A stretch of 64,000 nt of DNA from the NCBI RefSeq assembly GCF_013423485.1, contig NZ_JABFFR010000005.1, positions 62,001 to 126,000 on the forward strand, given 5' to 3'. The notes beneath the pieces are model-generated. The model worked only from the letters and a program-made list of their open reading frames with translations. It had not been told where the DNA came from and made no database searches. The stretch's first letter is position 1; every line of letters begins with the position of its first letter. Source of the DNA: Azospirillum oleiclasticum (GTDB lineage Bacteria; Pseudomonadota; Alphaproteobacteria; Azospirillales; Azospirillaceae). Shown piece by piece: positions 16,021 through 25,674 of this stretch. The position numbers and the translations under genes are program-made.

Positions 16021-18603
16021 TCATGCCTTGTAGGCAAGCCGCAAGGAGCCCCAGTGCCGGCCGCGCACGATGATCGGTGCGTCGACCTCCTTCAACCGCA
16101 CCATCTGCCCGCCGCCCATGTCGCGCCGGTAGGCCTGCAACAGGAAGGGGCGGGTGTTGCGGGCGGCGGCGAGGCCGGCGCGGTCGGCGAAGACGCGGCG
16201 GTTGCGGCTGTTCGCGGTGTTCCAGTCGCGTTGGCCCGGCCGCTGCGGCTGTGAATAGGCACTGTTGTGGGTCGGCAGAAAGCCGATCAGATTGACCGCG
16301 GCGCAGAACACCACGCGCGCATCCATGCGCAGCACCGGCTCCTGGATGGGCGGGAACAGCCGGTCGGTCAGCGCCAGGAAGGGTGCCATGTGTTGCTCGG
16401 GATCGCTGCCGGGGATCGGCGTCAAGCGAGTCGAGAACAGCGCCTCCTCGGTGATTTCGCCTCGCGAAAGAGATTCCTCGAACTCGCGGGCGATGTTGGC
16501 GGCGTTCTCCTGCGCCGCCTTGATGAAGGGCCCGTCGGACTCGATCAAGCGGCGGTAAACGACGTCCAACTTCTGCATGCGTGGATCATCCAATTCGTCC
16601 AACGCCAGATGCAAGCCTAGGTCGCTGGTTCCCGCAACGAAGGCCGCAACCTCGCCGACATCCCGCAGCACGACGCCAACAGAGTCGCGCTCACGCAACT
16701 CCGGCAGTCCCTTCGGATCCACCAGCAGCCCTTGCAGCGAAAGGTCGAGCATGGTGGTGGCGAAACGCTGGCCGGCAATGGTCAGGGTTACCGGCTCCTC
16801 GCAGGGGATGCGGTCGGAGGTGCGGCGGTCACCCGCCACCGACTGGCGCAACGCGATGACCAGCCGGCGCTTCAGATCGCTCACCGCCCGGCGCGTGTCG
16901 GCCATGCGGCGCTCCACATCGCCGGCAACGTCGGTGATGTCGTCGGCCTGATGGCGGATCTGCAGGACGTTGGCGGAGACCTGCATGGCCGCATCTGCGC
17001 TGTTGGACGCGCTGCGGCCGATCTCGCCGTTGGCGGCGGCTTGTTCCTCGACCGCTGCGGCGGTGGCGGTGGCCGCTTCATCGATCTCCTCGATGACCCG
17101 TATGACCGACTGGATGGCATCGACGCTGCCATTCACGGCGGCACGGAGCTGGTCGATCTGGGCGGCGATATCGCCGGTGGCGCGCGCGGTCTGCCCGGCC
17201 AGCGACTTGACCTCCCCCGCCACCACGGCGAATCCCTTGCCCGCCTCGCCGGCGCGCGCTGCTTCGATGGTCGCGTTGAGCGCCAGCAGGTTGGTCTGCC
17301 CTGCGATGTCGGCGATAAGGCCGGCAACTTTGCCGATCTCCTCGGTCGCCAGTTCCATGCGGCGGATGGCGGCGGCGGAATCCCGTGCGCTGTCCACGGC
17401 ACGCCGGGCAACCGTGCTGGAACGCGAGGCCTGCCGGGCGATCTCGCCACCAGAGGCGGTCAGTTCCTCCGTCGCGGCGGCGACGGACGCGGCGTCGGCG
17501 CTCGCACGTTCCGACGCGTCGGCGACCACGACCGTTCTGTCGCGCACCACTGCCAGCGCCTCAAGCAGATGGGAAATGCCCTCGCCGGCGTGCTGGCTGG
17601 TCTGTTCGACGCCGATCCAGGTGGCGTCCAGATCGCTTTCGATGGCCTTGCAAGTCTCCAGCAGCGCGATACGGGTGGATTCCTTCTGCCGAGCCTCGAG
17701 TTCCTGCTTCTCCTGGGCACTGTAGGCAATCTTCGCCTTGGTGGCGCGCAGCAGCATGCCGAGCCGACGGAACTCGGACGCATCGGGCAGCTCGATCGTG
17801 TGGGAAACGTCATTGCGCGCAATGGCATCGAAGTCGCGTTCGAACCGGTCCAGCGGCCGTCGCAAGGCGGCCAGCGTCGCAAACGCACACCACAGCGCCA
17901 GCAGCGCAGCGACCGTCACCGTCGCCGCGGTCAGCCAATGGTGGACCGTCAAACGATCGACCAGCGCGCCGATGTCGGACGCCGCCAGCGGCCGTCCTGC
18001 CTGCATCCCGGACAGCGCGTCGGCCACACCGCCCGTAACCATGACGCCATGCAGTCCCGCCCCGGCGACCGCCAGAACCATCAGCGTGAAGGCCAGGATC
18101 AGCCGCCCGGTCACGCTGCGGCCTAGTCTTGCCAAGCGTGCCATTGCTCCGCGCGCGACAACCGAGCCGTCGTGGATCGCCAGATGAGGCGCACGGCCAC
18201 CACGGACGGCTGCGTATGTCCGCTCCGCCTCGGCAATCTGGTCGCGCGCTGGCTTTGAGCGGATGGAGATGTAGCCGGTCACCTCCCCGTTCTCCACGAC
18301 GGGTGTGACATTGGCACGCACCCAGTAGAAGCCACCCGACTTGGTGCGGTTCTTCACCAGTCCTTCCCAGGGCTTGCCGGCCTTGATGGTGGTCCACAGA
18401 TCGGCGAAGGCGGCCGCCGGCATGTGGGGGTGGCGGATGATGTTGTGCGGTGCGCCGATCAGATCCTCTTCCGTGTAGCCACTGACCTCAACAAAAGCGC
18501 GATTCACGAAGGTTATGCGACCTTTCGGATCGGTACGCGACACGAGCAGCGCAGTCTCGTCGAGAAGCACCTCCTCATCGGTGATCGGTCCGTTGTCCCG
18601 CAT
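16021..18603 (-). CDS. PAS-containing methyl-accepting chemotaxis protein with PilZ domain
   Basis: The 860-residue receptor has in order: an Aer-like PAS domain (about 20-135; [32 protein letters not shown]), two membrane segments (about 165-190 and 220-245), a HAMP-like region, an MCP signalling hairpin ([20 protein letters not shown]), a PilZ domain (RTSDR and DLSLQG fit the RxxxR and DxSxxG c-di-GMP motifs), and a C-terminal region of about 170 residues without a clear name. It probably couples redox or energy sensing to taxis with modulation by c-di-GMP, as described for Azospirillum Aer and Tlp1. ATG at 18603; it diverges from the RidA gene. Confidence 0.9.
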   Translation of the reverse strand: MRDNGPITDEEVLLDETALLVSRTDPKGRITFVNRAFVEVSGYTEEDLIGAPHNIIRHPHMPAAAFADLWTTIKAGKPWEGLVKNRTKSGGFYWVRANVTPVVENGEVTGYISIRSKPARDQIAEAERTYAAVRGGRAPHLAIHDGSVVARGAMARLARLGRSVTGRLILAFTLMVLAVAGAGLHGVMVTGGVADALSGMQAGRPLAASDIGALVDRLTVHHWLTAATVTVAALLALWCAFATLAALRRPLDRFERDFDAIARNDVSHTIELPDASEFRRLGMLLRATKAKIAYSAQEKQELEARQKESTRIALLETCKAIESDLDATWIGVEQTSQHAGEGISHLLEALAVVRDRTVVVADASERASADAASVAAATEELTASGGEIARQASRSSTVARRAVDSARDSAAAIRRMELATEEIGKVAGLIADIAGQTNLLALNATIEAARAGEAGKGFAVVAGEVKSLAGQTARATGDIAAQIDQLRAAVNGSVDAIQSVIRVIEEIDEAATATAAAVEEQAAANGEIGRSASNSADAAMQVSANVLQIRHQADDITDVAGDVERRMADTRRAVSDLKRRLVIALRQSVAGDRRTSDRIPCEEPVTLTIAGQRFATTMLDLSLQGLLVDPKGLPELRERDSVGVVLRDVGEVAAFVAGTSDLGLHLALDELDDPRMQKLDVVYRRLIESDGPFIKAAQENAANIAREFEESLSRGEITEEALFSTRLTPIPGSDPEQHMAPFLALTDRLFPPIQEPVLRMDARVVFCAAVNLIGFLPTHNSAYSQPQRPGQRDWNTANSRNRRVFADRAGLAAARNTRPFLLQAYRRDMGGGQMVRLKEVDAPIIVRGRHWGSLRLAYKA

Positions 18604-18796
18604 CGCACCCGCGCCCCCACGATTCGTCCACATCCGAAAGATATACGCGTAACAGGTTATCGCGGAAACAACTTGTTTTTGGATGTGCGGCGCATCAACA
18701 ACCTGATAAGGGCGCGCAACTTCCTTCTATGCGATGCGGATTAGCCTTCATGATGGTAAGCACCATAGTCTCTCCACCCAACGACACGGACGGGTC

Positions 18797-19195
18797 ATGG
18801 ATTTCATCGATTTCCCCGGCGAAGACGCCCGGCGATTTCCGTTCAGCGCCGGTGTGCGCCATGGTGACCTGTTGTACCTCTCCGGACAGCTCGCCACCGA
18901 CGACCCGGCTTTCGCCGGTCCCATTGGCGACATCGAGGCGGAAACTCGCGCCGTGATGAACCGCCTCGGTTTGGTGCTCGCCGCTTCCGGTGCCGGCTTC
19001 ACCGACGTGATCCGCGTCGGCATCTTCATGACCGATCTTGGTGAGTTCGAACGGATGAACGGTGTGTACCGAAGCTTCTTCCCCGGCCCGCGTCTGCCGG
19101 CACGCACCTGCGTGGGCATCGCCAACCTGCTGCGCGGTGCCTCCATCGAGATCGACTGCGTGGCACGCATCGCCACATCCGCCCCCCAAGGCTAA
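18797..19195 (+). CDS. RidA/YjgF family enamine/imine deaminase
   Basis: A 132-residue protein of the RidA superfamily: FSAGVRHGDLLYLSGQLATD near the start, VIRVGIFMTDLGEF in the middle, and PARTCVGIANLLRGASIEID containing the catalytic-type arginine and the final strand. It should hydrolyse reactive enamines or imines. ATG 18797 was chosen because the family core begins there; an in-frame ATG at 18734 adds 21 residues unlike the family. It is transcribed away from the chemoreceptor gene and converges with the RND operon. Confidence 0.82.
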   Translation: MDFIDFPGEDARRFPFSAGVRHGDLLYLSGQLATDDPAFAGPIGDIEAETRAVMNRLGLVLAASGAGFTDVIRVGIFMTDLGEFERMNGVYRSFFPGPRLPARTCVGIANLLRGASIEIDCVARIATSAPQG

Positions 19196-19208
19196 CGGCC
19201 CGTGACGG

Positions 19209-19227
19209 CCCGGCGGTCACCGCCGGG
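19209..19227. terminator. GC-rich hairpin between convergent genes
   Basis: A near-continuous palindrome (arms 19209-19215 and 19221-19227, CCCGGCG and its complement, plus two more pairs in the loop) lies between the RidA gene and the RND permease gene, which converge. It could end transcription both ways. There is no strong T-run, so the call is tentative. Confidence 0.4.
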
Positions 19228-19257
19228 GTCCGTTCTCGTTGGAGATCGCTGTTCTAT

Positions 19258-22200
19258 TCACTCTGCCGGCTGCGGCAACGGCTCCATGGCCTCCGCGGTG
19301 CGCCGACGCGCGATCAGAGTGTAGGCCGCCGGCACAACGAACAAGGTCAGCAGGGTGCCGAACGTCATCCCGCCCACGATAACCCAGCCGATCTGCTGCC
19401 GGCTTTCCGCGCCGGCTCCAGTGGCAAGCGCCAGCGGCACGGCGCCCAGCACCATGGCGCCCGTGGTCATTAGGATGGGGCGCAATCTCAAGACGGCGGA
19501 TTCGATCGCGGCCTGCGTCGTCGTCTGCCCCTGCTCCTGGAGTTGGTTCGCGAATTCGACGATGAGAATGCCATGCTTGGTGATCAGACCGACCAGCGTG
19601 ATCAGGCCGATCTGGCTGTACACGTTCAGCGTTCCGCCCGCCAGATGCAGGGCCAGCAGGGCGCCCGTCATCGACAACGGCACGGTGACCATGATGATCA
19701 GCGGGTCGACGAAGCTCTCGAACTGGGCCGCCAGCACCAGATAGATGAAGGCCAACGCGAGCACGAAGACGAAGAGCAGGCTGGACCCCGCCTCGCGGAA
19801 TTCGCGGCTCTGCCCGGCGTAATCGGTCAGCACCCCCTGTGGCAGCACCTCGGCCGTGGTCCGATCGAGGAAGGCGAGCGCCTCGCCCAGTGAGGTGCCG
19901 GGCGCCAGCGTTGCCGTGATCGTGGCAGAGCGCAGCTGGTTGAATCGGTTCAATTCCTTGGGCGCCACCTTCTCCTCGGCGGTGACGAGGTTGGAGAGTT
20001 GGATCATGGTGCCGTCCGCACCACGAACGTAGATCCGGCTGAGATCGCGTGGAGTGTTCCGATCGGCGCCGCCCAAGCGCAGGATGACGTCATACTGTTC
20101 GCCATTCTGCTCGAACCGGGTGACCTGCCGTCCACCGAGCATGGTTTCGAGCGTACGCCCGACGGTGGAGACCTGGACACCGGCGTCCGTGACCTTGTCG
20201 CGGTTCATGGTCACTTCGACCTGTGGCTTGTTCAGCTTCAGGTCGCTATCGACGCCTACTAGACCTGGGTAGTCCCGTATACGCTCCATCACCCGGTCCA
20301 CATGCTGCTGAAGCTGTGCATAGGTGCCCGAGGTCTGGATGACGTACTCCACCGGACGGCTGGAACCGCGTTGTCCGAAGGAGGGTGGGTTGACGGGGAC
20401 GATGGTCATGCCGGCGATGCGCGACATCCGTGCCTGCATCTCGGCAGCGATCTCTTGTTGGCTGCGCTCCCGTTCATCCCAATCTTTCAACCGGGCGAAG
20501 GCCACCGAGCGCGTGACCTCCGGCCAACCAGCGACGGCGATGTAGCTCTCCACCTCCGGCACTGACGAGACGATCTTCTCGAGCTCACCAGTGTAGCGGC
20601 TGGTGTAGTCGATGGTGGCGCCTTCCGGCCCGGTGCCGAAAGCACGGATCACGCCGCGATCCTCGATCGGCGCGAGTTCCGACTTGATGATTGTGAAGAG
20701 CACCCCACTCGCACCCGCGACACCAACCGCAAGGAGCACGACAAGCCACCGGACCCGCAAGGTCAGCCCCAGCGCGCGACGGTATCCGGCCGCCATCCCC
20801 TCGAACAGCCGTTCCAGGGCGTTGTAGACCCGACCATGGGATTCGTGCGGCCGGATCAGCTTGGCGCACATCATGGGGGTCAAGGTGAGTGCCACGAAAC
20901 CCGACACCAGCACCGACCCGGCCAGGGTCAGGGCGAATTCCAGGAACAGCCGGCCGGTGCGTCCCGGCGCGAAGGCAACAGGGGCATACACTGCCGCCAG
21001 TGTCAGCGTCATGGCGACAACGGCCAGTCCAATCTCGCGCGTGCCGACGATGGCCGCGTGGTTCGGACGCTTGCCCTCCTCCACATGGCGGTGGACGTTC
21101 TCCAGTACCACGATGGCATCATCAACCACGAGGCCGATCGCCAGCACCATCGCCAGCAGGGTCAGCGTGTTGACCGAAAAGCCCAGCGCGTACATCAGCG
21201 CGAAACTCGTGATCAGCGACACCGGGATGGTGACGATGGGGATGAGCGACGCGCGGAACGACCGCAGGAAGAACAGGATGACCAGCACCACCAGCACGAT
21301 GGCTTCCACGATCGTGTGGAAGACGGCGTTGATGGAGCGGTCGATGAACACCGAGCTGTCGTAGGTGATCGCCGCCGTCATGCCCTCCGGCAAACTTTCG
21401 ATCACCTGAGGAAGCGCTCCCCGCACGCCTTTCGACACGTCCAGCGGGTTCGCGGTCGCCTGCTTCACGATGCCGATCGAGATCGCGTTCCGCCCATCCG
21501 AGCGGCTGGCCCGCCGGTCATCCGCGGCGCCCAGTTCGATACCCGCCACGTCCCGCAGCCGCACTGGAAAGCCGTCGGCGCGTTTGACCACGACAGCACC
21601 GAACTGCTCCGGCGTGACCAACCCCGTCCGCGAGAGGACCGTGAACTCGCGGTCCCTGCTTTCGATCCGGCCCGATGGTATCTCGATGTTCTGGGCGCGC
21701 AGAGCCTCTTCCACATCCTGCACGGTGAGCGCGTAGGCGGCCAGCCGGTCGCGGTCGAGCCAGATCCTCATGGCGTAACGCCGCTCGCCGAGAATCGTGA
21801 CGTCGGCCACGCCCGGCAAATTCTTGAACCGGTCGATCACCACGCGATCGAGATAGTCGGTGATCTCCAGGGACGACAGCCGGTCGCTGGTGAAGGGCAT
21901 GAACATCACCGGCTGGGCGTCCGCCTCCACCTTGGCGATGACCGGCTCTTCCAACTCGTCGGGGAGGCGACCGCGCACCCGCCCCACGCGGTCCCGAACG
22001 TCGCTGGCGGCCACGTCGGGGTCGACCGTGCTGCGGAAGGTGACCGTGATCCGGCTCGTCTCGGCCCGGCTGACGGAGGTCAGCGTATCGATGCCTTCGA
22101 TGCCCGCAATGGAGCCCTCCAGCACCTGGGTCACCTGGGTCTCGATGATCTCGGCCGACGCTCCGGGGTAGGAGGACACGACCGAAACGACCGGCTCGTC

Positions 22201-22320
22201 GATGTTCGGGTACTCCCGAACCGTCAGCCGCTGGTAGCTGACGGCGCCGACAAGCACGAGCACGAGGCTCATCACCGTGGCGAAGACCGGGCGCTGAACG
22301 CAGATTTCGGAGATGCGCAT
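19258..22320 (-). CDS. RND multidrug efflux permease (HAE-1 family)
   Basis: A 1020-residue inner membrane pump of the AcrB/MexB superfamily. It opens MRISEICVQRPVFATVMSLV and has the duplicated topology with two large periplasmic loops. FSVNTLTLLAMVLAIGLVVDD and AIVVLENVHRH carry the paired aspartates of the proton relay, and GLITKHGILIVEFANQ is in the second half. The length is typical. It starts 4 bp after the adaptor gene, so the two form an operon. No outer-membrane TolC-type gene or TetR regulator is adjacent, so these must be supplied from elsewhere. Substrate unknown. Confidence 0.92.
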   Translation of the reverse strand: MRISEICVQRPVFATVMSLVLVLVGAVSYQRLTVREYPNIDEPVVSVVSSYPGASAEIIETQVTQVLEGSIAGIEGIDTLTSVSRAETSRITVTFRSTVDPDVAASDVRDRVGRVRGRLPDELEEPVIAKVEADAQPVMFMPFTSDRLSSLEITDYLDRVVIDRFKNLPGVADVTILGERRYAMRIWLDRDRLAAYALTVQDVEEALRAQNIEIPSGRIESRDREFTVLSRTGLVTPEQFGAVVVKRADGFPVRLRDVAGIELGAADDRRASRSDGRNAISIGIVKQATANPLDVSKGVRGALPQVIESLPEGMTAAITYDSSVFIDRSINAVFHTIVEAIVLVVLVILFFLRSFRASLIPIVTIPVSLITSFALMYALGFSVNTLTLLAMVLAIGLVVDDAIVVLENVHRHVEEGKRPNHAAIVGTREIGLAVVAMTLTLAAVYAPVAFAPGRTGRLFLEFALTLAGSVLVSGFVALTLTPMMCAKLIRPHESHGRVYNALERLFEGMAAGYRRALGLTLRVRWLVVLLAVGVAGASGVLFTIIKSELAPIEDRGVIRAFGTGPEGATIDYTSRYTGELEKIVSSVPEVESYIAVAGWPEVTRSVAFARLKDWDERERSQQEIAAEMQARMSRIAGMTIVPVNPPSFGQRGSSRPVEYVIQTSGTYAQLQQHVDRVMERIRDYPGLVGVDSDLKLNKPQVEVTMNRDKVTDAGVQVSTVGRTLETMLGGRQVTRFEQNGEQYDVILRLGGADRNTPRDLSRIYVRGADGTMIQLSNLVTAEEKVAPKELNRFNQLRSATITATLAPGTSLGEALAFLDRTTAEVLPQGVLTDYAGQSREFREAGSSLLFVFVLALAFIYLVLAAQFESFVDPLIIMVTVPLSMTGALLALHLAGGTLNVYSQIGLITLVGLITKHGILIVEFANQLQEQGQTTTQAAIESAVLRLRPILMTTGAMVLGAVPLALATGAGAESRQQIGWVIVGGMTFGTLLTLFVVPAAYTLIARRRTAEAMEPLPQPAE

Positions 22321-22324
22321 CGGC

Positions 22325-23413
22325 TCAGACCCGCGCGTCGGGATTCTCGCGGTTCACGATCTCGACGGCTGCGCCATCACGCAGCCGTTGCTGACCCGCG
22401 GTCACAACGATGTCACCCGCGCTCAGACCATCCAGAACCTCGACCTCCCCCGCGCGCCGCTGGCCGAGCTTGACCTCGACGAGCGCGACGCGGCCGTTCG
22501 TCACGCGGTAGACGAAGCGACGGTCGCCCTGCGGGACGATCGCACCTTCGGCCACCACCGGCGCATCATCCCGTTTGGCGACCGCCACGGAAACCCGCAC
22601 AAACAAGCCGGGCCGCAGTTCATGATCGCCGTTCGGAATGCGGGCGCGAAGCCTGATGGCGCGGCCATTGACGTCGACCTGCGGGTCGGCCGCGTAGATC
22701 TCGCCGGTGAAGCTGCGGCCCGGCAGGGCGTCCACCGTCACCGTCACGGTCTGACCCACCCGGATCGCCGTCAGGCTGGTCTCCGGAACGCGGAAATCGA
22801 CCTTCAGAGGGTCGAGGCTCTGCAGCGTCACCAGGGCCTCGCCCCGGTTCACGTAACCGCCAGGTCCGACCGACCGCAGGCCGAGCACGCCGTCGAATGG
22901 AGCGCGGATGGTGGCCTTCTCCAGGCGGGTGCGGGCGAGGTCCGCCGACGCGCGGGCCGATTGCAGGGCGGCCAGGGTTTCGTCGCGGACCCTCAGCGTG
23001 CCCGAACGTTGCTGGTAAAGCGTGTCGGCGCGCTCGAAATTGGCCTGCGCCAGGGTCAGGTTGGCCTGCGACTGGGCAAGTTCGCCCTGCAGGATGGCAT
23101 CGTCGAGCAGCACCAGCGGTTCGCCGGCCTTGACCGGCATGCCTTCCTCGAAGGGAATGGACGCGATGCGGCCGTCGACCTCCGGGGCGATCACCACATA
23201 CTCGTTCGCCTGGAGCGTGCCCACGGCGCCGATCTCCTCGATCACCGTGGAGCTTTTCACCTGGCCGACTTCCACCGCAACGCCGCGCGATACGGGCTTG
23301 GCCACCGATGTGGACTGGGCGAAGGCCGGGTGTTCGCTGAGACGCCAGTACCCGGCAGCCCCGGCGACTCCCAGCCCCGCGACGATAAGGACGGCTATGG
23401 CACCCTTTTTCAT
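22325..23413 (-). CDS. RND efflux periplasmic adaptor (membrane fusion) subunit
   Basis: The 362-residue protein has an N-terminal signal anchor (KKGAIAVLIVAGLGVAGAAG). A lipoyl/barrel-sandwich half (YVVIAPEVDGRIASIPFEEG) comes next, then a coiled-coil hairpin (SQANLTLAQANFERADTLYQ to LARTRLEKAT), the second lipoyl half (RAPFDGVLGLRSVGPGGYV), a beta-barrel and a membrane-proximal domain. It links the inner-membrane pump to an outer-membrane channel. ATG at 23413 puts the signal anchor first; an in-frame start at 23449 is possible. First gene of the efflux operon. Confidence 0.9.
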   Translation of the reverse strand: MKKGAIAVLIVAGLGVAGAAGYWRLSEHPAFAQSTSVAKPVSRGVAVEVGQVKSSTVIEEIGAVGTLQANEYVVIAPEVDGRIASIPFEEGMPVKAGEPLVLLDDAILQGELAQSQANLTLAQANFERADTLYQQRSGTLRVRDETLAALQSARASADLARTRLEKATIRAPFDGVLGLRSVGPGGYVNRGEALVTLQSLDPLKVDFRVPETSLTAIRVGQTVTVTVDALPGRSFTGEIYAADPQVDVNGRAIRLRARIPNGDHELRPGLFVRVSVAVAKRDDAPVVAEGAIVPQGDRRFVYRVTNGRVALVEVKLGQRRAGEVEVLDGLSAGDIVVTAGQQRLRDGAAVEIVNRENPDARV

Positions 23414-23506
23414 GGGATCCACGAGGCTCCGGGCCGGGTTCAGGGACATCGCCGGGGCCGGTTCCCGAGCCCCGCCGTTCCATATGTGTCCCGCCGGCGC
23501 GCCGGA

Positions 23507-24445
23507 TCAAGCGATATGCGCGCGAACAAGCGTCTCCGCGGTCATGCCCTCCTGTCGGCGAAGATCGTTGTGGATGGCCGTTGCGGCCTTGGCGGCTTCT
23601 CCCATGGCTACGGAAATCTGGTTCAGGGTGGACACCACGTCGCCGGCGGCGAAGACACCCGGGACCGAGGCGCGTTGGTGTCCGTCAACGATGAGGCGCC
23701 CGCACTCGTCCATGGTGGCCCCGATTTCCGCGGCCAGCGAGGAGCGGGCCAGCGTGCCGAGGGCCGAGTAGAGCGTATCGAAGGCGCGATCCCGGCCGCT
23801 GCGCAGCACCACATGGGTGATACGTCCATCGGCGATCGTGACACCGGCGGCTGGCTCCTCCTCCACCGAGACCCCGGCGCGATCCAGCGCGGCCTGCATC
23901 TCCGTGGCCAGATCCATCGGCTCTCCGAGGGTCAGGAGCGTGACATGCGGGGTGTATGTCCGCATGAACAGCGCTTCACCCACCGCCTGCGCACCGTGCC
24001 CGATCACCCCGATCCGGCGGTCGATGACTTCGTACCCGTCACAGATCGGACAGACGCGGATCAGACCGCGCTGCACGGCGTCGAACAGGTCCGGGACTTT
24101 CGGTTGGTCATCGATGACGCCGGTGGCCAGCAGCAGGGTGGATGCCTGGATCCGACGGCCGTCCGCCAGGGTGGCGATGAACCCGCCGCCGTCCAGGGCC
24201 ATGACCGACCGGACCGATCCGGGCTCGATCCGGGCGCCGTAGCGCCGTGCCTGTGTCCGCATGCGGTCGAGCAGGTCGCTGCCGTGGATGCCGTCCGGAT
24301 AACCGGGGTGGTTGCGGGTGGTCGGGATCCAGGAACAGCGGCTCTTCCCCTCGTCCAGCACGAGGACCGAGCGGCGGAAGCGGGCCAGATAGATGGCGGC
24401 CGTGGCGCCCGCCGGACCTCCGCCGACGACGAGGCAATCGATCAT
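23507..24445 (-). CDS. thioredoxin reductase-like FAD/NAD(P)H oxidoreductase
   Basis: The 312-residue flavoprotein has an FAD Rossmann motif (VVGGGPAGATAAIYLAR), the redox pair C132-P-I-C135 as in bacterial thioredoxin reductase, an NAD(P)H-binding motif (IGVIGHGAQAVGEALF) and the C-terminal FAD motif VFAAGDVV. The PTTRNHPGYPDGI stretch is typical of TrxR-like proteins outside the classic TrxB group, so thioredoxin may not be the substrate. ATG 24445 overlaps the stop of the HAD gene (ATGA). Last gene of the hypF-cinA-HAD operon. Confidence 0.85.
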   Translation of the reverse strand: MIDCLVVGGGPAGATAAIYLARFRRSVLVLDEGKSRCSWIPTTRNHPGYPDGIHGSDLLDRMRTQARRYGARIEPGSVRSVMALDGGGFIATLADGRRIQASTLLLATGVIDDQPKVPDLFDAVQRGLIRVCPICDGYEVIDRRIGVIGHGAQAVGEALFMRTYTPHVTLLTLGEPMDLATEMQAALDRAGVSVEEEPAAGVTIADGRITHVVLRSGRDRAFDTLYSALGTLARSSLAAEIGATMDECGRLIVDGHQRASVPGVFAAGDVVSTLNQISVAMGEAAKAATAIHNDLRRQEGMTAETLVRAHIA

Positions 24446-25113
24446 GGGCCCGGCTTCCCGATGACGGAACCTTGATAGCGATCCAGCAGATCCTGAGGAT
24501 CGCGGTGGATCTCCACGCAGCCGGCCTTGCGCAGATCGGCCTCGGCAAAGCCGCCGCACAGCACTCCGATGATCGGAATGCCGGCCTTGCCCGCGGCCAG
24601 CGCGTCCCAGGGGGTATCGCCCACCACGACCGCATCGCGGGCGGGCAGGTCCAGCTTGCGCCGCGCCGCCTCGAAGATGTCGGGGTGGGGTTTGGACCGG
24701 TCGACATCGTCCGAGGTGGTCTCGGTCCGGATCAGGTCATCGATGCCGGCCACCCGCTTGTAACGCTGCAGCTCGTCGCCCTTGGCGGAGGAGGCGAGAG
24801 CCACGCGCTTGCCATCGGCCAGGAGGCGTTCGATCAGCGAGCGCACGCCGGGAAAGCCGGTGACCCTGTCCATATAGTCGCGGGCGAAGAGGTCGTGGCG
24901 GTAGCGGTCGATCTCGTCCTGCCGGCGCTCCAGATCCGCGGGCGGGACGAAGACCGGCATGAGCTGGTCACCGCCCTTGCCGATCTGCGAGCGCACGGCG
25001 TCGAAATCCACCTCGTACCCGAAATGGCGGAGCGCCTCGACCCAGGCCTGCGCGTGCAGGTCCACGGAGTCCACCAGCGTCCCGTCCACATCGAAGATCA
25101 CACCCTTCACCAT
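24442..25113 (-). CDS. HAD superfamily phosphatase
   Basis: A 223-residue haloacid-dehalogenase-fold hydrolase. Motif I is FDVDGTLVDS with nucleophile Asp8 and Asp10, motif II is LASSAK, motif III is the lysine in SKPHPDIF, and motif IV is VVGDTPWDALA. A helical cap lies between motifs I and II. It is closest to the phosphoglycolate phosphatase/beta-phosphoglucomutase group; the substrate is not determinable. It lies 24 bp after the CinA-domain gene and overlaps the oxidoreductase start by four bases. Confidence 0.87.
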   Translation of the reverse strand: MVKGVIFDVDGTLVDSVDLHAQAWVEALRHFGYEVDFDAVRSQIGKGGDQLMPVFVPPADLERRQDEIDRYRHDLFARDYMDRVTGFPGVRSLIERLLADGKRVALASSAKGDELQRYKRVAGIDDLIRTETTSDDVDRSKPHPDIFEAARRKLDLPARDAVVVGDTPWDALAAGKAGIPIIGVLCGGFAEADLRKAGCVEIHRDPQDLLDRYQGSVIGKPGP

Positions 25114-25137
25114 CGCCTGCTCCCTTTCATCGAAGCC

Positions 25138-25674
25138 TCAAGAACCGCCGGCGCCGCGGCCGGTTCCGGGAGCATGGGCGAGGGCCAGCGAGAGGGCGGC
25201 GCGGATGGTGGCGGTCAGCACGGCGTCGGGCGGGCCGGGAAAGCGGTGCTCTTCGACCACCGTATCTCCCCCGCGGCGGACAAGGCCGATGTAAACGAGG
25301 CCCGCCGGCTTGCCGAGGTCGGGGTCCGGCCCGCCGACGCCGGTCACCGACAGGGCCACGGCCACCCCCGGCGAACGGTCCAGCGCCCCCTGCGCCATGC
25401 GGCGAGCCACCTCCGGGTCATAGGGGGTACGCTCGCGGATGAGGTCGGCGGGCACCCCCAGGGCTTCGGACTTCAGATCGCTGCAATAGGTGACATAGGC
25501 CCCGTGCAGGACCGCGGTGCTGTCGGGGGCGGCGGCGAGGCAGGCGCCGATCAGGCCGGCGGTGCAGGATTCCGCGGTGATCAGGCGCAGCCCGGCGGCG
25601 CGGTAGGTCTCCACCACCCGGTGCGCCAGATCCGCGAGGTCGGGGGCGAAGCGGCAGGGTGCGTCGGCGGTCAC
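25138..25674 (-). CDS. CinA C-terminal domain protein (nicotinamide-nucleotide amidase type)
   Basis: The 178-residue stand-alone CinA C-terminal domain carries the family stretches LITAESCTAGLIGACLAAAP, VALSVTGVGGPDPD and KPAGLVYIGL. Such proteins (E. coli PncC type) deamidate nicotinamide mononucleotide. The GTG start at 25674 overlaps the hypF stop (GTGA), so translation is coupled. A longer ORF in this frame runs back inside hypF and is a shadow. The tail is Gly/Arg/Ala-rich. Confidence 0.87.
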   Translation of the reverse strand: MTADAPCRFAPDLADLAHRVVETYRAAGLRLITAESCTAGLIGACLAAAPDSTAVLHGAYVTYCSDLKSEALGVPADLIRERTPYDPEVARRMAQGALDRSPGVAVALSVTGVGGPDPDLGKPAGLVYIGLVRRGGDTVVEEHRFPGPPDAVLTATIRAALSLALAHAPGTGRGAGGS

